Below are positions 1 through 10,500 of a DNA stretch of 20,900 bases, piece by piece. Where the stretch lies: contig BMAT01002557.1 in NCBI GenBank assembly GCA_019649035.1, positions 187,029 to 207,928 of the forward strand. Direction: 5' to 3'. Position 1 is the stretch's first letter; every line of letters starts with the position of its first letter. The notes under the pieces were generated by a model, which saw only the letters and a program-made list of their open reading frames with translations, searched no databases and had not been told where the DNA came from. This stretch comes from Elysia marginata. Taxonomy: Eukaryota; Mollusca; Gastropoda; Plakobranchidae. The position numbers were made by a program, and so were the translations under genes.

Positions 1-560
1 TTAGTAGAATATTATGTATTTATATATACATGTAGTTTAAATAAACTTACCTTAAATAATTAAATATAATTAGGCTTACAACGTCTAATATTATCAGTAT
101 CAGTTTCAATACTAATCTGGCAACTTGTATCAAAACGTATTATAAAACAGTACACTTCCTGTTCTCAAGTTGACAACATGGACTCCTAGTGTCTTGTCTA
201 TTGTGTCTACCTAATAGGCTACATGTATATCGTCTGTAACCTTAGGCATGCACGCCTTATAAATACAAAATAAATAAGTGACACTCATCTATATTCCATT
301 TTTAAAAGTTTTATTAATAATCTTTTCAATCTTTGTCTCAAAGTGTTTCTGCTACAGTATTTCCCACTCAAATATAAACATTTTCAATCCAATAAAAGAA
401 CCATTAATTTTGGTATAGGAAAAACACTAAAACTATACTGACCTCGAGCAAATGGCCAGTCTTCCTTCCAATTAATATCTTGTTTGTGAATGTCTTGAAT
501 TAATTCCAAAATTTAGTCAAACTGCTCCTCAGTCATTCGAAAGTACAGCTTGAATTTTGT
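1..560. other. No gene seen
   Basis: AT-rich sequence with stops in all frames and no recognisable motif or repeat. Confidence 0.6.
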
Positions 561-636
561 CGGATGAAAATGCAGTTCTTGGACAAGGTGGTGGGTACTC
601 TCTATATTCGCTTCTTCTCTGCAAAATTTCATGCAC

Positions 637-892
637 TGACACACGCCTCTTTCTCATTCTACTTTGTTTGGTGTATAGATACAGAGATGAGAGATATAAT
701 GATAATCTCCTCCGTGTCTGACTCTACACGCCTCTTCCTCTTTTTACTTTGTTTGGTGTAATGTTATGGATACATAGATAAAATGATAATCTCCTCCGTG
801 TCTGACTCTACAAGCCTCTTTCTCCTTCTACTTTGTTTGGTGTATAGATACATAGATATATATAATGATAATCTCCTACGTGTCTGACTCTG
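637..892. repeat. 82-84 bp tandem array, three copies
   Basis: The units share CGCCTCTTTCTC, CTACTTTGTTTGGTGTA, ATAGATACA, and AATGATAATCTCCTCCGTGTCTGACTCT. The TGAC landmark recurs at 637, 719, 803 and 885 (steps of 82, 84 and 82). The short open frames here are repeat-derived and not genes. Confidence 0.85.
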
Positions 893-1035
893 CTTGTGCC
901 ATGATTTCAAAATGACCAAATTGTAACTCTCACAATTCGCTTCCAATATTTTTCAGAACGCTGCGCTATCAAGTTGTATCAACCAATCAGCTATTGCATT
1001 ATTCAAAAAAAAACAACAAAAGAACAGAAACGATC

Positions 1036-1100
1036 TGCTCATTTTTTGAATCATATGCATAGTACAGGCAGAGTCAGACACGGAGGAGATCATATTATAC
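1036..1100. repeat. Inverted copy of the 82-bp array's last unit
   Basis: The reverse complement contains ATGATCTCCTCCGTGTCTGA, then CTCTGCCTGTACTATG and ATTCAAAAAATGA. It matches the end of the array at about 858-917 (CTCCTACGTGTCTGACTCTG, CTTGTGCCATGATTTCAAAA). The two arms flank about 118 bp of unrelated sequence. Confidence 0.75.
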
Positions 1101-1235
1101 AGAAAATTTTCTAAATAAAATAAATTAGCCCTACATGTGTTTGGTATGTAACCGCAATAAAATAAACTCAGGATTATGAATCTGAAATTAAAATCTGAAA
1201 GATTTGACTTTTTGAAACAAATTTTAACTCTCACA

Positions 1236-1450
1236 GTTAGAAAACCGCCTCAAAGGTCGTCGAGGGTTTTCCGCGTTCGCATCCGCGGTCTATTTGAACG
1301 GCTTAACTGCTCTAAAGCGGCGCCCGCGTTCGCGTTGGCCGCGACGGCGTTCGCGCTCTGTATACTACGTATAAACTCAGCTTTATTGATAGCTAGATGG
1401 GACATTTGGTGACGCCGCCATGAGACGAAATGGAAACCGTCACCAGCCGC
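1236..1450. other. CpG-dense patch in AT-rich surroundings
   Basis: From about 1236 to 1360 the sequence is crowded with CG dinucleotides and carries GCGTTCGC three times (about 1274, 1327 and 1347). It contains a short open frame (to 1411), but the codons give no recognisable protein. It could be the end of a DNA transposon or an old regulatory island; neither is proven. Confidence 0.4.
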
Positions 1451-1536
1451 AATACAACTCCCGCCTGCGATAAGCGGCTAGACCTAGCTATAATACTATA
1501 ATCAATTATACTACTAACGTTAATAGGTCTGAATGG

Positions 1537-1542
<6 letters not shown>

Positions 1543-1581
<39 letters not shown>
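1543..1581. repeat. (TC)n microsatellite, about 19 units
   Basis: An uninterrupted TC run ends at TGTCTGAG. Confidence 0.95.
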
Positions 1582-1585
<4 letters not shown>

Positions 1586-2182
1586 GAGTCTATTCTTCTT
1601 CATTTGTAAACTACAAACTTTACTACCGCAGGAAACATTCCGCCAAGTCGAGGCTGGACACAATATTTTGTCATGAGTTTTTTCAGTTTATCATTTATTC
1701 AATTTCTTTCATGATCTTTGTGCTGAAAATGTATTGATTAATCAGAAAAAATGACTGCAAATGAAGTAAAGTTCCAACACTTTTAAGTCAGTCTAAATAC
1801 CTAAAGATGTCTTTTTCTAGTGCCTCGTTGAGATGAAGTTAATCTGACATGTGTATAGGATATATTTGTCTTTACACAGCAGACGACTGTCATCGTTCAG
1901 TCTACGAACACAAAAAGTAAAACAATAGGATGAAGGTTAGTGGCAGCATCAAGATGTACATTCTTGTCAGCTAATGTCTAAATGACAACAAATAATGGGA
2001 ATAATTACTTAAAAAACCCTTCAAACTTTGTTTGAACGAGACACGCTGCCAATAAGGGGACACAACATCAGTATACTTTATGTACATTTGAAGCTACGCA
2101 TGTGACAGATTGAGATATAGCGTACTTATAATTTGTTATGGCTATGTGTCTTGACAGTCAGAACATTTAGCTTTGAAACAAC
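1582..2182. other. No gene seen
   Basis: AT-rich sequence between the TC run and the LINE C-terminal fragment. No open frame of interest. Confidence 0.55.
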
Positions 2183-2420
2183 TTACTTAATGCCCGTACA
2201 CTGCGACGTCAACTGACGTCTCTGCCTGGGCTGATTAATTTTGTACATTGCTGTCGTCAGGTGCTTCCAGTCGGATCTGTTCTGTGCTATGTCGCGAAGG
2301 TGGTCAAGGTCTTTAATTGAATGTAATCTGGTTGGCCAGTGATCGCTGTCGTGACTCTTGAGGTCTCGTCTTAGTGTAGTCACAATCGATGTTTTTGGTC
2401 GGCCTCGTCGTTTTTTGAAA
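2183..2420 (-). pseudogene. C-terminal fragment of a second LINE family
   Basis: The minus strand reads KKRRGRPKTSIVTTLRRDL and then DLDHLRDIAQNRSDWKHLTT, ending at a stop near 2183. A basic R-G-R-P-x-T segment followed by an aspartate- and arginine-rich helix and an 'A.+R..W+.L' motif is typical of the extreme C-terminus of many LINE reverse transcriptases. It lies about 300 bp beyond the C-terminus of the RT at 2731 and so belongs to another copy. No polymerase motif accompanies it. Confidence 0.55.
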
Positions 2421-2579
2421 CAACAGTTGTTTGCAAATCTTATTTTTTTAAAACAAATACCTGGCTAGCCAGATGTAAGAGAAAACTTCTGGTGTCATGT
2501 CGTATGGAGTATCGGGTAGTGTCTTCGAAGTACTGTGTGCTTTCTTGTAGTCTTTTGTCATTAAGTAGCTCAAAGTGTC

Positions 2580-2660
2580 TTATTATATCCTATCGTATCA
2601 TTTCGTAGAGTATCGATTATGCTGTATCGTATCGAAATGTATCGCGTAGTGTATCTTCAC
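2580..2660. repeat. Degenerate TATCG-rich simple repeat
   Basis: TATCGTATC, GAGTATCGATT, TGTATCGTATCG and TGTATCGCG follow one another with irregular spacing. This is a decayed short-period repeat between the two LINE fragments, with no coding sign. Confidence 0.5.
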
Positions 2661-2730
2661 GTCAGAACGTATGAAGGTACGAAGATAAAGCAGGCACAAG
2701 TTACCCACATTAATTTTGAATTCATAATAA

Positions 2731-3985
2731 TCAAGTGTCTAGGTTCGTAGCGTTGGCGACCATGTTTTTCCATAAGTCTCGTTCCTTTGTTGGTGTCAAT
2801 GTTTCAGTCACTCGTGCTTTCCCAAGCCACAATGTTAGCTCATTCAACAGTTTCTCCCTTTGTTTTCCTCTGTTTCTTTTCCCATCAATCTTTCCAGTTG
2901 TTATGAGATGTCCAAGTTTTTCTCTTTTTATCACATGGCCAAGAAAAGAGGCCTGTTTTTTTAGTAAGCTTTTAATTAATGTCCTTTGTTTGTTGGCTTC
3001 TTTCAAGACTGTATCATTTGATTTATTTGCGGGCCATGAAATTCTGAGCATTATTCTAAGAAATCACATTTCTGTAGCTTTTAGTTTAGCTCGAATTTGT
3101 TGTGAGATTGTCCATGCCTTACAATCATACATGTGTAATATAGGTTTTATAAAGCACTGGATGGCTCTTTTTCTTGAATCGATGTAAATTTGTCAGTTAG
3201 TCAAAACTGCTTTCATCTTTTGAATATTAATGTTAGGCTGTGCGATTATTGCTGATATTTCAGTGTTGTTTCTACCTTCGATTGAGATTACTTTTCCGAA
3301 GTACATGTATTTAAAATTATCACATTGCTAGAGTTTTACGTTGCTGGTAAAGATGTCACATATTGGCTTCTTCTTTGCGACTATTATCCATCGCTTCTGT
3401 CTCCTTACTGTTTAGTTCTAGCCCTTTCTTGCTGCTTTCTTCCTCAACAACATTTTAAAGTTGTTGTACGTCTTCTTTACAATCTGCTATGAACAATGTG
3501 TCATCCGCGTCCTTTAAGCTGTTTACATTCAGTCCACCAATCTTAATTTCTGGAAGATTTTCTAGGTTTCGCATAATTATCTCACTGTAGAGGGAGAAAA
3601 GATCAGTGGAGAGAACACAGTCTTGTCTGACTCCTCGTTTTATGCTCTGAGGTTGGCTGGTTTCATTTTCAATTCTTATCGCTGCTGTCAATACATGTTT
3701 TTAACGATTCTTAAGTCTCTTCCATCAACATACAGCTGCTTCAATTGTGTACTTATTTCATTGTGTCGTACTCTATCAAATGCTTTGAAGTAATCGATGA
3801 AACACAGGTAGACATTTTTTTAGATTCTAGCGCACGTTCAATCAAGGTTCGGAGAATATAAATTGCGTTGGCTGTTCCTTTTCCCTCTACAAACCCACAT
3901 TGTTCTTCTGCTATTTGTGGTTTTGTTTTGTTTTGAACTCTTAACATTATGATTTTATCATTTATGGGTACTTTTTTGAGTTTTG
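2731..3985 (-). pseudogene. LINE reverse transcriptase, decayed (fingers to C-terminus)
   Basis: Minus-strand frames give an ordered non-LTR reverse transcriptase. The EEQCGF.EGKGT block lies near 3900. CFIDYFKAFDRVRH (block A, catalytic Asp present) is reached by a frameshift near 3815. KNMY and two stops lie at about 3670-3700. IKRGVRQDC lies near 3630, and the catalytic YADD box appears as DADD near 3510. The next parts include KAWTISQQ and EM*FLRIMLRISW with a TGA at about 3068. The C-terminal tail has FLGHVIKREKLGHLITTGKI and WKNMVANATN, ending at 2731. Frameshifts, stops and the YADD mutation make it inactive. The LINE clade is not assigned. The conserved linker of the same protein type is found at 5735-5960, so the copy appears to be interrupted. 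Confidence 0.85.
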
Positions 3986-4678
3986 AGGTTTGAAATAAAG
4001 CCCATTAAAACCGAAACATTTCCTGCATCATAAACCAGTGTTTTGATGTTTAAAGTACCTGTACAAGTTTTCGGGATGTTCAAAAGCCTGAGAAGGAGAA
4101 CGGCACTATAAAGCACTAAATACACTTTAAGACAGTGGTCATTCCGTCTGATGTCAAGAACCTATCTGTGCCTCATTAACCCTGTGTCATAAGCTCAACC
4201 TGTCATGAGATAAAAATTTTATAGAAACTGTTGTTTTGTTAACTTTCCTGATTTTTTAAAACTTCACAGGTAAAAAAAATAACTTTGAAAGCAAGGAAGA
4301 TTTATTTTTGGCTTGAAAACTTAAGGATATTTAGCTGTTAATATTTCTACAACCAATTGAAGACAACGGGTCCATTGCGTACTCAAACTCATCGCGCCAA
4401 ACTGACATAAGCGCCTCTCATTCGAGTAGGAACAATCGGGCCATTCCTGCTTATTAATATTATAAAGCAAGCCCTTTAGCTTTTTATAACCGATTCCGCC
4501 TCCTCACTCAAGTGTGTGGGATGATGCAGCTGTTGTATACATCTATGAGCTGGGAACTGTGTTTAAAACATCCTGAGTCAAAATATTACCCAACGATGGA
4601 AAGAACTAAGGAGGAATAGTTTGAGAAACGCTAAACTAATTCCGCTTTTAGTTTTAGAAGACATTAAAATTTGATGAC
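3986..4678. other. No gene seen; fills the gap in the LINE
   Basis: I looked here for the missing central reverse transcriptase blocks on the minus strand and did not find them. It is probably an insertion or unrelated filler. Confidence 0.45.
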
Positions 4679-4875
4679 ACGCTGCGTTGATCTGGTGCCA
4701 GACACTCGGGTTTTGGATCAAGACGTCCAAGGTTAGAATCCTTGCTTGGCCGGTCGAATTTTAGTGCAGAGAATAAGGCTCGTTACACACATTTCCTCGC
4801 CTAGATTGAAAATGAGTACCCGGTTATAGCCAGTGAAAGGTCCTGCTAGTAAGTGCGAGTCATTCACTGCTGTTT
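4679..4875 (+). mobile_element. tRNA-derived SINE, diverged
   Basis: The head has a B-box-like GGTTAGAATCC at 4731-4741 (consensus GGTTCGANTCC, one core change). Sixty-one bases later the body begins TTTCCTCGCC and includes AATGAGTACCCGGTTATAGCC. The same layout is seen in the better copy at 16246. The A box is not convincing and the copy is old. It lies between the separated pieces of the LINE on the other strand. Confidence 0.55.
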
Positions 4876-5119
4876 TTCTCATAGTTCAAACTACACATTG
4901 CACGTCCTCAGAACGATAAGGCTTATCTTCCCTTTCTGGAAAAAATTGAGTGTAACCGTTAATAAGGAGTTGTAACAGGAAAAACTTCAGTTTTGCATTA
5001 GCGGTCAAATATTGGTAAAATCAGATTACACCTAAAAACTTACCTAAGTATTTGCTGAAGATAAAAGCGACGTACGAAGGTCTCCCATTTGGACTTTGAG
5101 TTTGATCCAGGTAGACACA

Positions 5120-5611
5120 TTGTTCATACAAAATCCAGCTTTTTTTCAAACAGCGGGTCTTCAGTGTGCTGGGCATCTCCCCAGACTTTAAACCACAGCT
5201 AATATATCAAGAGTGAAAAAGCGCGACCCAAAGACTCAGGGGACTTGCATACTGGATGACCACGCACATAAGGAAAACATGTAGATAGACTTGACAACGT
5301 TCTTGACTTCATCTTCTGATGTGGGCCTGAAAGAGTTTCGTTTCTAGTCTTATGACATTACTGTTATCAGGAGAGGACATATTGGTGTTATCAATTTCAT
5401 TCCCTAAGTCTTCAAACTTGTTATGAAAGTATTCGGCAAGTTTTGTAACAAGTTGCCGTCGCTTCGAGCGTTTGGTTAAACCCATTACGACCCGAAACAG
5501 TTCATTTAGAGTAGTTCTTACGGCCACTGCTACAATTGTTCGGCTGTAGTGATCAACTTGTTTGTGACAGTCCTTGTGCTGATTACAGTTTGTTGATGAT
5601 CCTGTAGGCAT
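5120..5611 (-). pseudogene. CR1/L2-like LINE fragment, N-terminal side of reverse transcriptase
   Basis: An open stretch from 5611 to 5309 reads TTLNELFRVVMGLTKRSKRR and then LAEYFHNKFEDLGNEID, the standard 'LF+.V..L......L...L+..F..FF..KI..I...LD' region of CR1/L2-type LINE proteins. After a frameshift near 5330, FRPTSEDEVKNVVKS gives the usual F.P+.EDEV block. Near 5170-5130, SGEMPSTLKTRCL followed by KKSW resembles the block where the family has LLKKPGLD. Several stops separate the parts. This is a different lineage from the LINE at 2731 and lies in the gap between that element's two pieces. Confidence 0.6.
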
Positions 5612-5734
5612 GTTTTCCCATCTAGCATCTCCTCATCTACCAGTTGGCTCTGGGACTTCACTCAGACCATCATCAGTTCTGTTCAATACATGATTTTACT
5701 GACGGTGATCTCTCCATTCCTTGCCTGGTGATCA

Positions 5735-5960
5735 TGTTAAACACACTTGTCTCATTCCCATCATTTCATTGACATTTTTGTATGCAGCACTAAAGCGTGT
5801 GGGGTAGTTTTTTCGCAGGTATTTTTTATTTGAAATTTTCTAATTTACAGTCTTCTTTACCTTTATTGCAAGTTTGCCTTTTTTCCATATGAAGTTTATG
5901 ATACTCTAGTTTAGTTTTCTTTGCTCTTCTGTCCAACATATCAAGAATATCCTCCGCCTT
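5735..5960 (-). pseudogene. Linker region upstream of a LINE reverse transcriptase
   Basis: On the minus strand a clean stretch reads DILDMLDRRAKKTKLEYHKL and continues through TCNKGKEDCKLENF; after a one-base shift it gives FSAAYKNVNEMMG. These are the blocks I recall between the endonuclease and reverse transcriptase domains in the same LINE type whose RT lies at 2731-3985. The block between (the GK.SGPD and RTISL..H motifs) is not seen, and about 1.75 kb of other sequence separates the two parts. A run of weaker, stop-rich similarity may extend to about 6130. Confidence 0.6.
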
Positions 5961-6130
5961 TCATTTTTGCTTTCCTTCTTTTTCTAGCATGGTTGCTTCT
6001 TCTTCAGCTCTTTCTTTAATATTCTATGTGCATTTAGAAATTATCTTTATTCTCCCTCTACCCATTCTTCCATGTTTCTAGTGCTTCAATCAAGCATGTG
6101 AGTTTGTCTCAGGTATATTTTAACGGTTTC

Positions 6131-7200
6131 GGGAGTTCAAGCTCAAAAATTAAAACGTGATAAAAAGGTAATTGAACTTTGAAAAAATAACAAGCAATAC
6201 AAAGTTGAAAGGTTAAAGAATCTACTGAATTATAAAGTGCATTGGAAGTTTGCTGGATAACGCAAATAAGAAATTATGAAACAGCCTTAAAGAAACAAAG
6301 TTTATGTGGGAGACATTTAATTGCTGAGATGGGGAGATGACTAAAGACGAAGATAAATCCATGCTGTGAGCTAAGCTGTTCGAATCAGAACTCTTATCTT
6401 GAACTAAGAATAGGACAGTTTCTTTCTTTAGCTACTATGCCTGTAATTTACACAGATTTTTTTAATCCAGATCAGGTAGGCGCTGGTTCTTTTTGTTACT
6501 TGTGATTGTCATAGCGTATGTTATAAAGGCACATGGCTATCTTTAACACATGCACATCTTTCTAAACTTACCGCCTATTATTTTTCTGATTTCACTCCCA
6601 GACAGGTTTTTTTAAACCGTTAAATACAAATGTATCGCTTCAGCTCCAAGCTGTGCTTTGGGGTAAAGCCTCACCAGTATCGCCCAGCGGTCAGACCGGA
6701 CCGTTTCTCGGTAAAAAAAAATGGCAGCAAGTTAGAAATATGAAAACCAACAACAGAGCCACACCGGCACACCCAAAACCAGTTTCCTCAGGCGGCGACG
6801 TTTAATGTTCATTCCATTCCGTCTGCCGGGTGAAAAGGGAAACAATTTGCTCTAACGAAATTTGCTTTTAAAATTGTTGCCTGTCACCAAATCTAAAAAA
6901 AACATGAAGACAAGGTGTGGCCGGCCTTTCTCTTAACCCCCACCTCTGTCCACCCGCCCTTGATTTCCTAACCCCTCATGCCGCTTTCAATGTCAATGAA
7001 AAGAAAACTTAAGGAAAATAATATTCACAACAGTGAAACTAACGGTCTTATATAACAGACATATTTTTATGGCTCTCTTCCTTTGTCGTAATACAGAACA
7101 TAGTTTAATTAAAGAAAGAAACAGATTCCATGAGGGAGACACAAAGGACGATGAAACTGAAAGTCAAATCATTTCTCTATAAAACCGTTTACAACTACGA
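6131..7200. other. No gene seen
   Basis: AT-rich sequence. A more GC-rich stretch at about 6650-6840 (CGGTCAGACCGGACCG and nearby) matched nothing I know. Confidence 0.5.
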
Positions 7201-7260
7201 CACCACAGGGTCTAGTGGCGCAGCGGGCGCTACAGCCAACAAAAAACCGTCCATCCAGCC

Positions 7261-7283
7261 CACAGACTACACTTTAGTCTGTG
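7261..7283. repeat. Perfect 9-bp hairpin
   Basis: CACAGACTA-CACTT-TAGTCTGTG. It follows TCTAGTGGCGCAGCGGGCGC at 7211-7230, which looks a little like a tRNA A box, but no B box follows. Confidence 0.6.
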
Positions 7284-7329
7284 ATCCAGCCTGATGGTCG
7301 GGCCCGCCGTCGATGTGGTTTTACCCCAA

Positions 7330-8818
7330 TACACCGCAGGAAAAACAACAACCAGGAAAAAGACCAAGCTTTGAAAAACACAAGCTTTCAACTTATTTAC
7401 TTTACGACTGGATCTATTAGTCTGGTCGCTTAACAAAATAAATGTTGTTACCCGGTGCACAAAAATGTCATTTTGCGTTTTAAGTTTCTATTTCAGTTTA
7501 GGCTAGAAGCCACCATGAAAACCTTCTAACGCCAAAAACTAAAATAAGATAAGGACAAGAACCGTATGTGGACAGATGCCCCGAGAAACGTAGTTTACTT
7601 TTCTCAAATATCAGCAATGGTCAAGTTTTTTTAACTCAGCAAGTTTAAACTGAGGGAAATAAAGAATTGGCCATTATTATTTGTTATGGTTGCCATGGCA
7701 ATAACCGCCATTTTGACTTTCTACCATCCATTTCTGTCTTTGTTAAAACCGAAGTAAGCCCACATTCCTCACCCATTCTTAAAAATGGGAAATTGTCTAA
7801 GAAAATAATCTTGTAGTCTTTTGAAAACGTGGCTAATTATAGCAGAGTGTACTTTTTTTTTTTACAGAAAGCCATTTAAAGGTTTGTTTTCTTTACTTTC
7901 TCTCTTTTTTTTCAATCAACAAACGTGTTATTGTCTTATACCCACTCCAACAAAAAATTATTGTTTTATGACTTTTTTTTACGATTGGAAGGTTACAATA
8001 TCGCCCACTTAACAACGCACTTTCTCAATAATTGAATACAAGTCCAGGTGATAGAAAGGTCTTTTATTAATCACACTATTATGTACACCTCAATCAAGCT
8101 ATAAAGTACGTCTCTGTACCTTTCCACGTCTCTTGTTCAAAGGAACAAAATAAGCATTTACAATGTAAGCAAACCAGTGATTGAAAGGTATGAATCTTAA
8201 GCAAGCAAACAGATAATCGCAATTAGCAAATTGATATAGCTTCACCTAGAAGGTCAAGTATATTGAAAAGTATTACAATTATTTTACACAGGATCTATTA
8301 AGATGAAGTACACCAGAGCAATAATAAATCAGGCCCTGATACAATATAAGAATTAAGATCGTGTAACTCCTGAGAACATCTTGTAACTAATCAAGGATTA
8401 CTAAAGGCACCGAGATACTAACCCTCGCAATTTATCACGGGTTAATCCATCAAAACTCAAAGCCGCGCATAAGTTTGGTAAAACAGATTAATTATCTTAA
8501 ATATAGACTAGTAGCAAGTCATATCTAACTCATTACAATGGTAGACAAACTTAACAAAGCTTACAAAATGAATAGATTTATAGGTTAAATAAAGCAACAT
8601 CACGATTCGCTACAGCAAGTCTGAATACTCGACAAAATTCTACTTCTAGTTTGACACTAAGAATCTAGTCTCTCTGTGATCAGAATAATTCTTGCGGGTA
8701 AATATTAACAATGCACAACTATTTTTTTTTGCGTAAACTAAATCTCCTCACAGCATGAACAATTTTAGAACAAAAGGACCTAAGCTTATTTTGTAGGGGT
8801 TTTTATACAACTGTGGAA
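7330..8818. other. No gene seen
   Basis: AT-rich, with poly-T runs near 7850 and 7970. The short plus-strand frame at 7821-8012 is phenylalanine-rich from these runs and not a gene. ATTAATAAAAG on the minus strand near 8055 could be a transcript end but has no supported gene. Confidence 0.5.
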
Positions 8819-8865
8819 GGTTCTAGAAAGATGATTGTGCAGTATTACAAGTAAGATCTGCTGAC
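8819..8865. repeat. 47-bp direct repeat, copy 1 (next to scaffold gap)
   Basis: The block from GGTTCTAGAAAGATGATTGT to AAGATCTGCTGAC is identical base for base to 8987-9033, which begins right after NNN. It includes TTCTAGAA, a heat-shock-element-like palindrome. Confidence 0.9.
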
Positions 8866-8983
8866 AATCCATGAAAACTCACAACATCTGACTACAGCTC
8901 ACTGGGGAACTCATGGGAAATACATTGATTTTATTGAGGTGTTCACTTCTTACATTGAACTCACAATACAATTTGGGCAGCCA

Positions 8984-8986
8984 NNN
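8984..8986. other. Assembly gap (NNN)
   Basis: Three Ns are followed at once by the second copy of the 47-bp repeat. Confidence 0.99.
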
Positions 8987-9033
8987 GGTTCTAGAAAGAT
9001 GATTGTGCAGTATTACAAGTAAGATCTGCTGAC
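8987..9033. repeat. 47-bp direct repeat, copy 2
   Basis: Identical to 8819-8865. The flanks after the repeat differ (AATCC in copy 1, TTTGA in copy 2). Confidence 0.9.
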
Positions 9034-10140
9034 TTTGAAACTTATACTATTTACAACACAAATTATCTGACAAGGTATAATTAACTAAGAAGTTAGAACA
9101 TCGCCATCTACTCCCAAGTAAAGCAAAGGTAAGTGAATTTTTTAAAATGATTTTAGCTAAAATAACTTTGCATCCTCATGCACCTGGTCACAAGAACATT
9201 TTTATTTTTCAAAACAGCAGCGCCTAAGAAGGTGACATTTGTTGCAACTCATTCACTCTAGACGCGCGACAAATACTTAACGACTGAGAATGGTTAGGAC
9301 TCAGTGTTAACTCTTATGTTATTTCGGTATACTGTATTTGATTTCAGCGCCCCTCCCCCCAAGTAACCTAAGTAAGAAAGGCTATTGAAACACAATAACT
9401 TTATGATGTTATGATATTTTTTCTGCTGCTTTTAAAATTTTATTTACAGGTAAACATCAAATGATCAATTCATTGAAAAAATTGATGAAGACATAAAGTC
9501 CCGTGAAGAGACAAAACCAGGTGCAGTGATGGTGATGTTGTTCTTGTTGCTGTAATGTCTCCTAAGTCTCTATGTTTTTTTATTTCAATTGCTATTTAGA
9601 TGTGCGTAAATATTAATTGTGGGATAGGAGGCGTGAACATCATGTTTGTGTGGTTGTAAAAATGTAAGAAATCTTGTAAGTTTGGACTCACCAGTGAAGC
9701 ACTATTAAAACAACGTGATGGCGAACACTCTTGAGAGACATGCGAGGCTATAGCTTTTATTAGATTTTCAGTCATATGGTTCATTATTGTGATTTTTGGT
9801 CTCTGACAAACACGCACACACACACAACATCTTTGCAATATTTATTCCTTGTTGAGGGGGGGGGGGCAGATTGATGAGGTTCGATAGTACTACTGAATGA
9901 AATGAACTAATAACTAATACATTTCTATTATGATTATTACTATAAAATGGTATTTTGGTGCTTAAAGATAACAAGGAGTTAAATTTCTTGGTAAAGGTGT
10001 GTAGATTTGGTTGATAACCAATATAACTCAACAAGACAGCAACATTTTCTTAGAACATCAGAAATCCCAAAGATACTTAGGCCTACAGGATACATTTAAG
10101 CAATCTCACCCTCAAGTCTAGCTCAAACCCTCACCCCTTC
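9034..10140. other. No gene seen; simple repeats only
   Basis: Apart from a CA run near 9810 and the G run, I saw no structure. The overlapping minus-strand frames at 9596-10034 are not supported as genes. Confidence 0.5.
9840..9870. repeat. Homopolymer G run
   Basis: Eleven consecutive G at about 9856-9866, after a CA run near 9810. A simple repeat with no gene sign. Confidence 0.8.
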
Positions 10141-10218
10141 NNNNNNNNNNNNNNNNNNNNNNNNNNNNNNNNNNNNNNNNNNNNNNNNNNNNNNNNNNNN
10201 NNNNNNNNNNNNNNNNNN
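10141..10218. other. Assembly gap (78 Ns)
   Basis: The run of N is followed by CTCTCTCTCTCTC and a CT-rich stretch to about 10320. A CT microsatellite probably broke the assembly. Confidence 0.99.
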
Positions 10219-10404
10219 CTCTCTCTCTCTCACCCTCTGTCTCATCTTTTCTCTCGGTCCCTATTTCACACCTCTCTCTCTCAGTCTAAAACCCCCACCT
10301 CTCGTTATATCTCCTTTCTTGGTACCTTATTTAAACAATGCACTAGAATAGAATAGAATAGCAAATTAACGACTAACAAAGTTACCATAGCACGAGACTG
10401 AGCT

Positions 10405-10500
10405 TAAATTTTTTGGCCCTGCGGTGACGCTGGATAGTCCCTTATGGACTGGGAATAGGGAAGTGCTACCTTGCGACTCTCTGGAGCGGAGGATTTAGTG
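10405..10500 (-). repeat. Hairpin-bearing dispersed repeat, copy A (inverted)
   Basis: Read on the minus strand this has GAGTCGCAAGG, GCACTTCCC, ATTCCC, AGTCC-ATAAG-GGACT, CCAGCGTCACC and CCAAAAAATTT in order. The hairpin lies at 10436-10450. Copy B at 11545-11645 has the same blocks in the same order on the other strand. Confidence 0.7.

Noticed and set aside
2735..3187. 150-codon plus-strand open frame
   Set aside because: It is antisense to the clearly matching LINE C-terminus on the minus strand.
7211..7290. tRNA-like or SINE-like head
   Set aside because: The A-box resemblance has no matching B box; only a 9-bp hairpin follows.
8819..8833. Heat-shock element (TTCTAGAA)
   Set aside because: Only two inverted half-sites are present, with no adjacent gene; a functional element normally needs at least three.
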